A stretch of 64,000 nt of DNA from Prorocentrum cordatum (Eukaryota > Sar > Dinophyceae > Prorocentrales > Prorocentraceae): positions 465,780 through 529,779 of the forward strand of contig CAUYUJ010011558.1 of assembly GCA_963575745.1 (NCBI GenBank). The letters are read 5' to 3'. Below the pieces are notes generated by a model. That model worked only from the letters and a program-made list of their open reading frames with translations, searched no databases and had not been told where the DNA came from. Positions 20,779 to 32,700 of the stretch are shown piece after piece. Made by a program: the position numbers and the translations under genes. Every line of letters begins with the position of its first letter. The stretch's first letter is position 1.

Positions 20779-23700
20779 GCCACCTGGGTCCAGCTAGGAG
20801 GAGGAGGGTGAGCTCCTCCTCCATTTCCTCTTCCTCTCCTCCGTCTTCCTCCGTCTCTTGTGCCTCCTGTTCCTCCTCCGCCTCCTTCCTTCTCCCTCGC
20901 CGTTTCGGAGACTCAGTGACACTAGCCCGATGAAGTCATTATGACCCCCCCTTTCGGCAAAATGATACAGCTTCCCATACTGGGAAGCGTTATCCCCGCA
21001 GCCGCCGTCAGCAAGAGGAGGAGGAGGAGGAGGAGGAGGAGGAGGAGGAGGAGGAAGAGGAGGAGGAGGAGGAGGGAGGAGGAGGAGGAGTCCACCCTCG
21101 CTTCCAAAATTTTGCTCTCGCCTCCGCGCCGCGCGCATTCGTTTCAAAAACGGGCAACCGCTTCACGGATTGAGGGTGGGTCGTCTTTCAAAATGTGGTT
21201 GTCGCCTTAGCGCCGCGCAGTTTCGCTTTAACAATTTTGCAAGAGCTTCACGGATAGAGGGCGGGTCGCTTCCAAAATGATGCTCTCGCTCCGCGCCGCG
21301 CGCACTCGGTTTAAGCATTTGCAAGAGTTGCACGGATGGAGTGCGGGCCGTTTTCAAAATGTATGTGTTGCCCTAGTGCCGCGCACATTCGTTCACTCGG
21401 CGGCGAGCCCAGGGGGAAGTGAGACGGAGAAGGCCTTCTCAGAAGGCTCGGAAGTTCCCCGGCTTTCTGAGAAGTTGTCTAAGCCTTCCCCGCCGACGCA
21501 GCAAAAACCTCTCAGAAGGCGCGAGGGCTTCTGAGAAGTCCCATCGCCTTCTGAGAGGGCCGTTGCCGATCCACGTCGAGCTCCAAGTCGGGGGCACGTC
21601 GCCCGCGCCTGGCTGAGCCGGCCGCTTCGGCGAGCTGCTTTCTTGAGGGAGGGGGGAGGTCGGCTGCGCGTGAGGGTGACCTCTCGGCGGGGTGACCTCT
21701 GGGGCGGGCACGCGAGGGTTCCACCAGCAATGACTGGCGTGCTCTGATTGCTTGGATTGGGCCTCCCACACGCGCACACCAAAGGTCACTCTTGCTTAGG
21801 GTCACGCTCGCGTGCAGCCGAGGAAGGAAGGAGGGACACAGAGGGGCAGGAGATAGCCATGATCAGTTTGGCTGCCACATGCCTGGCACCTCGTTTGATT
21901 TCACGGTATCTGGGCCGACGTCGATGAATGCATCGATGTGCGATGATATCATTTTGGAGTGAATGTCGAACAGAGGAACATGTTGTGAACGATCGGCATG
22001 CATCATGGAGATGTGGTGGCGAACATTGCGTTGATGTTAGTGGTCGTACGGGAGCTGGTTGCAGTGCCCTTTCTCGTGGCGATAACATGCAAGCGGACAA
22101 TCGATAGCAAGAGCATGTTCAATAACGACATTGAGATACCAGCTACGGGATTTGGTCTGCTTGAGCGTCAGGGGATGTTCCAGCCTCGCATGCTCACTCC
22201 CAGGTGCAATAACGATTTCGCATTTTCATCAGCACTGTCACTCGACAGTGGCCTCTGGAAGTTGCAGCCTCCCCAGCGCGAGGGCAACGCACCGGTCAGA
22301 GTTGACCGCCGTCGTTCACAGTGGTACCGCGAGCGTTGCAGCACCAGGAGCGGAATGACAACTAACGGAGCGTTCCGCTTGCATTTGCATGCGTATCCTT
22401 GTTGGCGTGCCGTGCTTTTACTTAAGTGGCGTGCGCCAGCATGCCGACCCCCCAATCGAGTTAAGTCGGGCCTGTCCCTCGTCAGGAGGAACCTCCAATA
22501 ATAGTAAAACAATAGTCAGGGGAGAACATCCAAAAATATGTAGTTTCAAAATCCGACTGTAGGGTGACATGCCCGACCTAACAATAGAGGGAACTCGCGC
22601 CAGGGCAGTCGCAAGGGTCCTGCTGTTTGTTGAGAGGGTTCTTGAAGGTCTTTGGGGGGGGCTCTTGGAAGCCTTTTGTGGGCTCCTGGGGGCTTCGCGG
22701 GGCTTTTTTGGGACCTCTCAGGGTTTGGGGGCTTCTTGGGGACATATTTGGGCTCGTAACGGCCAGATTGAGGGGGATGGCCACGAGGGCCCCTTCGAGT
22801 TCCGCTTCTTGGGCCCCTATGGGGGCCCACTTGGTGGTCTTGGGCCTTCTCTGGGCCCTCCTTGGAGGTCTCTTGGACAGTCTTGGGCCAGTCTGGGGGG
22901 CCTCTCGGGCTGCCTCTCGATATCCAAAAGACCGACAAGGCGAGAGCACGAAGACCTGCCTCACCCCCTTGGGGAAATCAATGACGTTTGCCTCTTGAGG
23001 CTTTCTTGGGGGTCCTCTTGGAACCCTCTCGGGGCGTCTTAGGAGTCTCTTGGGCCGTCTTGACGCCATCTTCAGAAGTGTTCTTGTGAGGCGTCTCCAG
23101 TGTGTTGGTGCCCTTCTCGAGCCGTCTTCGGAAGCATCTTGGGCATTTTGGAGGCGACGGAGGGTGAGCTTCGAGTCTCCGAGGGCCCCAGATGTGCGTT
23201 GGCAAGGTGGTACGGGGACATCCTTCAAACCACCAATACTCTGGACCTTGGCGGCAGTGGAAAGGGGGAGGCAGGCAGCCAAATGCCTCACACGCTGCGT
23301 CACCCCTAGCAGGCAGGGGTCAGCGGATATGCAGTGCGTTTGGTGCCCGCTACTTTCAATGACCGTCGGCGTGCTCAGCGCTGTGAATCCAGTATCGTTG
23401 CCCTCCCCCGCCCGAAGATCGTACTAGCCGTACCAACTCCTGGCCATGTGGGAAGGGGGTCCTGAGGGAAATGGGGCCTTGACTGGGGCCTTCTGCAGGA
23501 CTGGTCCCTCCGGGCGCCGGAGACGGGGGCATAGCAAACGGGGGCACGGGGGATGCCGATTTCTACGTTCGGTTGTGCCCCCGTTCGGGGGGCACGGCGC
23601 CCGTAGACGGGGGCATAAGAGGCGGCGGCACATGGAGAATCCTGAGCCCACGTTTAGCGATCCCCCCGTTCACGAAGCCCCGAAATCCTTCATCCGGACT

Positions 23701-26700
23701 CTTGGTTTTACCGTCCAGAGGACCTTGGAGGGTCCCAGGGGCCCGCAAGCGGCGGCAAGCTTCCAGGACCCCTTTCCATCCAGGGACCCGCTTCCTTCAT
23801 GCCGATCCCTCTATTCCTCCGCGCCTTCCTCGCGGCACGGCCTCGCGCCCTGGCCTTCCAGAGCTCGTGCTGGCAAGGCTACACCGGGGCAGTATGTTCG
23901 GTGGCCTCTGGGGCGCCCAGGCTGGAATTCCTGCGAGCCTCTGTCAACGCTGCCGAGTGGATTTGCTCGGTAGCCCCCCGGGACCCTTCAGCAGGGTCGC
24001 CAGGGCGGGCCCCCCACCTCCACTGCCCGAGGTCATCCCATGGCTGCCCGCGGACCATCGTTCCGCCTATCTTGGCATCGCTCGGACGTAACATGCACGA
24101 TAGCAAGTGGAGAAATTCGAATCCTATCCACAGCTCTCACCGATTCAGGAAAATCGATGGTTGGTGAGGGTAGGGCTCGGATGTCGCCACTTAGCTGAGG
24201 TGTGTCTCTCGGGGACGTGGTCCCCTCACGGACCACATTCCGAGGAGGAGAAGGTACCGATACGGCTACTCTGGCTTCGTTTTCGCCTATCGGGGCTTCC
24301 TGGGAGGCCCTCGTCGCCACGACTGGATCCACCTTGAAATTCTGGCCAGTGGGCACCCCCGTAGAGGTCTGGGGAGTAGCAGCATTGGGACCTTTCGGTT
24401 TCCCCAGCTCAAGAACATCATCCTCGAGCCGTCGTCGCAGTGCTTTTCGTCGCCTCGCCGCCGCCGCCACTGCCGCCTTCTTTGTCGTCGTCGTCGTCGT
24501 CGTTTCCATAGCACTTAGCGAGGTCACCACCGTCGTCGCCGCCGTCGGATACCCATCCCCGCTGCTCCAACCCGTCATCGCCGCCGCCGATGCAGCCGTC
24601 GTCATGGTCGTAGCCCGAGGCTCCAACCTCATCCGCGAGGCCCGCGAGTTCTGCGAGCAGGCGGCGGCTCTTGCGCGATTGGGCCGCTTCCGAGGCAGGG
24701 CGCGGAGTCAGCGGAGTGGTGGGTTCTTGCTGCCTCCACCCCCCTTGGCGCCCCTGGAACTGGGGGTGGGGTAGCAGGCCAAACGGCCATCCTCAACGAC
24801 GGGAGCAAAGCGTCGAAGCCAAAACGAGGCCCAGGCTGCAACGGGAACGCCAATTTGGAATACCGAGATTAGCGGATCGAGCCATGTCATAAGGACAATC
24901 AGTTTCTTCCAACCTGATGCGTTAGAAAGAACAGTACGCGGAGGGGGCCAGGCATCTTCTGGGAAGAGTCAGGGGAGAGAGGAGGGCATCATTCATATTG
25001 AGTGCCTATACGACCACCCTTTTGGATAGAAAGGCGGTTCGGGGGGAGGAGCCAGCGTCTCACTCACTCGATCCCACTGTCAACCTCACTGCCAATCTCA
25101 CTATTGATCTCAAATTCGATCCCACTCGATCGATCTCACTGTCGATCTCGCTATCGATTTCGCAATCGATCCCACTCCAGGTCTCACAATCGATATGGCA
25201 AACCTCCTCACCATCGGTCTCACAATCGATCCAACGACCAATCGACCTCACGATCCCTCTCACTACCGATACCACTATCGATCTCGCTATCGATTTCACG
25301 ATCGAACTTACTATCGACCTCGCTATCGATCTCACTATCGATCTTACTATCGATCTCACTATCGATCTCACAACGGGACACAGGTGGGACGCTTACGGGA
25401 TACCGACGGGACACCGATGGGACACCGACCGGCCACCACGGAACACCACGGGACACCACGACACACCATCGGGACACCACGGCAGGACACCCCCAGCCAC
25501 CGCTGGACAACCACGGGTTGGTCGTTTGACCCGCCGGCGCTCCAGCCAGAGAAGGTTTCATTGCCCTCGCCCGCCCACGCAGCTTCGCCTCGCCCTCACG
25601 CACGACGCGAACACGAAACTCAAACCGATTTCCTGGTGGGAAGCTCTCCATCTCACTGCGACCTCACTCCCTCACCTCCCATCGATCTGACTATCGAGCT
25701 CACAGGCGATCTCAGTATTGGTTTCACAATCGATCTCACTACCCCTTTTACTATCGACCTCCCAATCGATTTCGCAGTCGATCTCTTAATCGATTTCGCA
25801 ACCGATCTCACAATCGACCGCACTATGGGTATATCGTCGTCTGGCATTAGTTTCAGGATATGTCGTCGTCTGGATATATTGTTGTTTCCTCACCGCGCTT
25901 TCTCGCGGACATGCAGTCGAACAGGATGGCCAGGTAGGGGATCATGAAACGAAACCTCGTGCCAGTGCAGAGCATGGCACGTCCTCCGCCGACACATGGT
26001 CCGAGCCGGAGGCACAGCGTCTCCCACTCATACATCAAAAGATCAGGTCTGATTCCTCTTTGTCCGCGTCTGCCAAATTTTATTGCTTCGAGAAGGCTGT
26101 GCAGGGATATCTATATAGACTGCCAGCGGACACACTTAGAGTCATGCTGAACATTTTGCAAGAGATAAGGGAAGACGTCCCGCTTCGTTGAACCGTGGAT
26201 GTTCCATTTGGCCAAGGATGGCAATCACTGAGTGTCCTGTTCCTCCCTGGCTGCTCTCTTGCTTTCTCCTCCTGTCCTCCCTCGCCCTCTCCCCCGTGTC
26301 TCTGCGTAGACACGCGCGGGCCATGGCCAATGCGCAGGACGAAGTCGGAGGTTGGGGGGTGAGATCGCAGTGAAACGGAGACCCCCCGCCGGGAAATCGG
26401 TTTCGGTTTCGTGTTCTTGTCGTGCGTGCGGGCGAGGCGAAGCTGCGCGTGATCCTCCTGTAGCTAGGCCGAAGTAGGAGCGAAAGTCCGTTCCTGTCCG
26501 CTGGTGGCTGGGAGGTGTCCCAGTTGTTGGGCCAGGCGGTGTCCCGGGTGTCCAGGGTGTCAGTAGGAGCGAAAGTCCGTTTCCCGTCCGCCGGTGGCCG
26601 GGAGGTGTCCCAGTAGGGCCAGGCGGTGCCCTGGGTGTCCCGGGTGCCCCGGGCGTCCCGGTGCTAACGCATGTCGCTAATTTCATAACTATTTTCTTTT

Positions 26701-29700
26701 CGGCGCCTGCGGCGGGCGTTCTTATCCAATCCAGATTATCTTATACAATCCATCTTGTCTAATCCAACCCATCTTATCTTATCCAATCCATCTTGTCCCA
26801 TCTTATATTATCACACCCAATCCAATCCACCCAACCCAATCCATCAATTCATTTGTTTCGGCGCCTGCGGCGGGCCACCCCAATCCATCTTATCTTATCC
26901 AATCCATTTCTTCCAATCCAACCCATCTTATCTTACCCAATCCATCTTCTCCCATCCCATCCAATCCACCCAACCCAATCCATCAAATCATTGTTGTCGG
27001 CGCCTGCGGCAGGCTTTCTTATCCAATCCAGCTTATATTATCCAATCCATCTTGTCCAATCCAATCCTATCTTATCCAACCCATCTTGTCCCATCTCATA
27101 TTATCCCACCCTGGCGCTAACGCATGTCGCTAATTTCATAATTCATTGTTGTTCGGCGCCTGCGGCGGGCTTCCTTATCCAATCCAGCTTATCTTATCAG
27201 ATCCATCTTGCCCAATCCAATCCATCTTATCTTTTTCAACCCATGTTGCCCCATCTTATTTTATCCCACCCAATCCAATCCACCCAACACAATCCATCAA
27301 TCCATGTGTTTCTGCGCCTGCGGCGGGCCAAACCAATCCATCTTATCTTATCCAATACATTCCTTCCAATCCAACCCAACTTATGTTATCAAATCCATCT
27401 AATCCCATCCAATCCAATCCACCCAACCCAATCCATCAGGTGACCGGCTTGAGGTCAGTCAGGGTGGGCATTCGATCTCAATCCCCTCCAAACCTCCTTA
27501 GCGCTCGCAGGGCGGTCATATAGGTAAAGAAGATATACCATCGTCAGCATCCATCTCACTATCGATGCCACGACTGTTATCATTATCGATCTCAGTATCG
27601 ATATCGCTACCGACCTCGTGGGACACCGACTGGACACCACGGGACAGCTCGCCACGGGATACAACGGGCAACACAGGACACCACGGAACAACACGGGATA
27701 CCACGGGACACCATCGGGACACAACGGGGGGGGCACCACGGCGGGACACCCCCAGCCACCGTCGGCAAACCGGAGGGGGGGACGCGTCTTTTGGCCGGGC
27801 GGCGCCCTGGCCACAGGAGGGTTCATTGCTCTCGCCTGCCCACGCAGCTTCGCCCGCACGCACGACACGAACACGACACCGAAACCGATCTTTCGGTAAA
27901 GGTGGTTTCCGTTTCACTTCGCTTTCACATTCCAAACGATTCGTGCGTGGAGGATTGGAATCTTGGGAGAGGGAAGAGGACACGAGGTGGTGGAGGAGGA
28001 AGAGGAGAATCGCCAGTAATAAGAATGGTCAGACACATAAGCAGAAGGAGGATGATGAGCAGGACAGGAGGAGATCAGGAGGGGGAGGATGAGATCAGGA
28101 GGGGGAGGAGGAGAAGGAGGAGGAGGACAAGGAGGGGGAAGAGAAGCAGTAGCAGGAGCAGAAGGAGGAGGAGAAGCAGGAGCAGGAGCAGGAGGAGGAG
28201 GAGGAGGAGGAGGGGGAGGAGATAGAGGAGGGGGAGGATGACAGCAAGGGTCGAGGAGGAGAATGGGAAAATGAAGAGGTGGAGGAGGAGGTGGAGGAGG
28301 AGGAGGAGGAGGACGAGGAGGGTACCACCCCAGAGCCGTGGGCTCTTGCGCGCACGCGGCGGCGAAGCCGTGTGCCGTAGGTGGGCCTGCCGCTCGAGCT
28401 GGACACCGACGGGATCTGGCGCCTCGCGTCGCCGCGTGTTTGCCTGCGAGGAGCGGGAGACCCTTGCCCTTAGCACCACCACCACCTCCACCTCCTCATG
28501 CGCGCCTCGTCCTCCTCCTCCTCCTCGTCTTCCTCCTCCTCCGTTGCCATTTTGGCTCAATGCATCTGGCCAAGACAGTTTCATTGGACCTCTGTCCACA
28601 GCAGCCCCTTCCTGAGGTTGCGGGCAGGGTCTGCCGTTATGCCGTCTCTGGGCAGCGGTTGAATAGGTGACGATTGTTTTTGTTCATCGGAGCCATGCCT
28701 GACAAGAAAGACAAGCGAGATGGCAAGGTCAACCAACCTGCGAAGTCGGACCATGGGCCTGGTCGCAGGCGCGGGTTCATAGCGCCTGGCGCGGAGTTTA
28801 CCGACATCGACACCACCCCGCCGACCACGCTGCGCACCATTGTGCAGGGCGGGTCTGGGCGTCGTAATGTGCGTGGGGGTCGTGACGGGGACATGGGCGA
28901 CAGCAGCGTGGAGCATGCCGGCAGGCTGCGAGGTTGCGAGCTGCCGGCGCAGCGCTGGGCAGGCTAGGCGATGCAGCTCGCGCGGTGGCAAGACAGGTGA
29001 TGCCGCCGCAGACGCCTTGGTATCTTGTGTGACCTTCCGGGCTGCAGACTCTCCGCCGACGCCTCGAGTCCCGCATGTATTGATTGGATCAGATGGCGGC
29101 ACTCCCCAAACTTGGCCGACACCTCTTTCACGCGGGAGAGCTGCTGGCAGCGCTCAGGCTGGGAGAACAGAGGGGCTGCTGGAGTTGAACCTTGGATGCG
29201 ACCTGCTGTCGTCGCTCGTGACATCTTTGGCGGCGAGGCTCCATTATTCAAGACATCTTGCATCGGGGACAACGCGAAGACGGTCGCAGCGTCCATCGAG
29301 CAGGTTCGCCCGCAGTCAACCACTCGTAGCGCGGAGCTCCTTCTCAACGGGATCGAGGAACGTCTGGCCACTCGTTTTGATTCACTCTTGTCCCAGATGC
29401 TGGCCGCTGAGGAGTGATGAGTCAGCCGCCTGGAGAACAATCGGGCGGACATGTTGGCCAGGTTGGAACGCCTTGGGAAGGTCTTCGATCTGGCTCCTGC
29501 TGAACCTCGTGCGCCCGTGACGCGGACGTCGGACTGGGAGAGGCTGAAAGACCGCAGCATCTCCACGATCAGCGCGAAGGAGGCTGTCACTGCTTCTGCG
29601 TTGGCCGAATCGCATCGATCTTGGTTGGAGTCTTGTGGCTACGAGCTCCGTCGCGAATGCAGGTTGGAGGGCCCCCAGCTGTCGAAGAATTCCGCGCTGC

Positions 29701-32700
29701 GCGTTGGCGTTGGCGAAGCTGAGACTCGGCTTACTGCCGAGGCGAGGGTGTGCCTTGCGCGGGCGTTGCTTCGCGACGGCCCCGTGAGCTGGTTCGGGCG
29801 ATTTTCCCTGGCGCGCGCGCGTTTGAGATCTATGCGGGGTTTGACAAGAAGCACAAGCAAGACATCGCGAGGAAGAGGGCCTGTAAGCAGCTCAAGACGG
29901 CGATCGCGATTACTTTGGCAAAGATGTGTCCGTGGACAGGGAGGCGGGATCGCTCCTCGTGCAGTGGCGGCCCAAACCGAGGTGCACCTCAATGGCCCTC
30001 CCCGTGTCCGCTGGATCTGGCGAGCTTGGCGGACATTGGCATGGGTCGTGATAGTCTGACGTATAATGCTGCTCGTTTGTTCTCCCGAGCGTTGGTTCAG
30101 TAGGGTGGGTGACGCGCTGCTTGGGTCGTCTTTGGTCGCGCTCGCTACGTGGAACTGCTGGGCTCTCTGCTACTGCCGAGCTGATGGCGTGCGCGGAGAC
30201 TGCGTGTCCCGACCGATCTCGCGGCCTCTCCCTCCTCTTCCTCCACTACTGTGATTGCTTCGCAGGAGACCCACGGAGGGATTTCCGATGGGCGGAAAGC
30301 GGCCCAGCGTGCTGGTCGATCTCAGCAAGTCTTTGCGTCGTATGTTGAAGGCCCGAGCAGGTGGGGTAGCCGCTCCTGTCCCTCCTTCCTCCCCCGCTGC
30401 CACTGCGCGCGAGGTGCGGGCGTCTGTGGCCGTGCCTTAGCTTCCGAAATCATTTTTTTCCACGGTTTTCGTTTCTGTCAAGCAATTTGGGTTGAACCTC
30501 GAGACTGCCCGAGGGTTTCGGGGCCGCGTCTAAGCTCAGATTGGGGGGGGGCGGAACGCACCCTTAAAATTCGACTTGATCCTGCGAGGTGATTCCAACG
30601 CTTGCGACGGCGACCGGGGGCGCGGAGCCACCAGGTACTCTGCGGGAGGAGAGCGCGCAGGCGACGGTGCCTGGCGCGCGATCTATAGGATGCTCGCGGA
30701 GGTAGCTGGTGATCCCCCTTACCTGTTGGCATCGTGGCGCTCATTCTTGTCCGAAGGTCGACCGTTGCTCCTGCGCCTCGCCTCCGTGGCCCTTGTGTCA
30801 GGGCAATTAATCCTCGCGCGTGCATGGGGGGCCCGGGGAGCTGCGCGAGGCAGCCCCACCTCTCGCGCCGCGGTCTGTCGCTCGGCCGCGCGTGCCATCG
30901 CGCTGCGTGGTGCTGTTTCCGGTCGCGCGCGCCCCCCCTGGACTCGCGCGCGTCGTCAGGTTCCTAATGGGGGGGTCTCTCCGATTGAGTAACGCGCGCG
31001 CTGGCCGCCAGAGCAGCGAGGGGCCACCGCGCGTCGTGAGCAGCTGGAACGCGACGCCGAAGTGGAAGTGAATCGCCCTGGCCGTCGGGCTGGCGCTCTC
31101 GCCAGGAAGCAGGCGGCTGGTCGATGGGCGCAGTTATGGCACCCTTCTGGTCGCTGTAGGGTTCCTGCTTCGACCGCGGCGACGTCGGCTTCCACTGGCC
31201 CTCCTGGGAGAGCGAGCATCCTACTCGTTCGGACCAGGCTGCTTCGGTTGAAGCTCTTGCTTGCCGGGCGCTGGGGGCCTGTCCCCCCGTTCCTCGGGGG
31301 AGGGGGGGGCGGCGCCTGGAGCGGCGGGGCTGCGGGGCGGTGCGGATTTCTCGTCGCCCTCGCCTCCGTCGCGGAGGTATCTGGAGAAATTCTCGCGGCG
31401 GGCTCGCAATCGTGCCCCTGGGCCCGCTGGGCTCTACTTTAGAGCCTGGAGGTTTTGCCGAGGTGTGCAGATTTTGAACGATGTGCTGCCATGGGCCCTG
31501 CAAGAGCTCCCCATGCCCCTTCTGCCTCTCTCGCTGATTTCCCCCCAAAACCCATCATTGGCGATGGCGAGTCGCTTCGGGGTCTTGTGCGAACTGCGAA
31601 GGGCGCCGGGCCCCTTGGATTGAACGACGCTGCGAGCCAGGTTTCCGGAGCGACCGCCAATCGCGCGACCCGCCCTGCCGCGCAAGAGATAGGCTCCGCC
31701 AACCAGCGGGGCTTCACTGCCGGCCTAAATATTGTCAACATCATTGTTGATTTGAGCAGCATGATTGGCCTTGCCAGCTTCAGTTTCGGAATCGCTCGCC
31801 CGCCCAACCCTCGCCCCTGCCCGCCTTCGGCATCGCCCGGGCCTTCCCGTCGGTTTGCCGGCAGCGGGCGAGGGCGCGCGCGAGGGCCAACAGGCCCCCC
31901 AGAGGTTCCGCGTCAGATACTGACGTCTTCCGCGGCCGCCCCGCGTTATAGCGAGGCAGATCTGGCGCCCTGTCTAAACATCTGGATGCGCTCTGGGGCT
32001 CTCCAGGGGCGCGCGCTCTCAGGTTCGCAAGCCGCGCTATCTGCCCATGCCTTCTGGGGCGATATGTTCGCGCGCATCGACCGCGGACGTCGGGGGCGCG
32101 CCCGCGCGCGCGCTGATGGCGCGGGGGCGTCGGCGTCGGGGCGGGGGAGGGGGGGGCGCGGCGCGCGGGCGCGGGCGGTTCGATCCGCGCCGTGGCTCGC
32201 GCATTCAACGCTGATGGCGGCTAGGTGTCTCGCCGTTCCCTTCGGGGCTCCGACGTCGGGCCCCCGTGCCGCCGCGGCGGTGCGCCTAGTCCTGTCTTGG
32301 GCGCAGTCGGCTTGGAGCGAGTTTCATTTTTTGGGTTGCATTCGGTGCTTGGGGGTTCTTCTTGGGTCGAGTTGCACCCCGCGGGGGCACTGGGCGCGCC
32401 CGATGGCGAAGCTGAGGGGGCGCTCTGCGCTGGCGAGAGACGCAGGCGCGCCCTCTCCGCAAGCCCCGGCTCGCCACCTTAAGAGAGGGGGGGGGGGGGG
32501 GGGGGCAATCTCGGGCCACGAAGCTCCGCCGTGCCAGCTCCCGAGGCAGATGGAGACCACGAAGCGGCGCCTTCTTCGCCCGCCTCTGGCGCGCGCCAAG
32601 CAGTTGCGCGGCGCGTGGCGACTTGTCCAGTTCGTATTCTGAGGCGGACCGCAGCGGAAAAGCGCCGCGTCGCATTGCCCGGCTGCCCTCGCGCGCCAAG

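Noticed and set aside
22578-23303. 241-codon minus-strand Pro/Arg/Lys-rich frame
   Set aside because: It follows a degenerate minisatellite and has no domain. Such frames are common over this type of repeat.
25060-25940. IDLT-repeat protein frames over the 12-bp arrays
   Set aside because: A 12-bp period automatically gives a four-residue repeat. Frames on both strands are open and the array sits in an intron.
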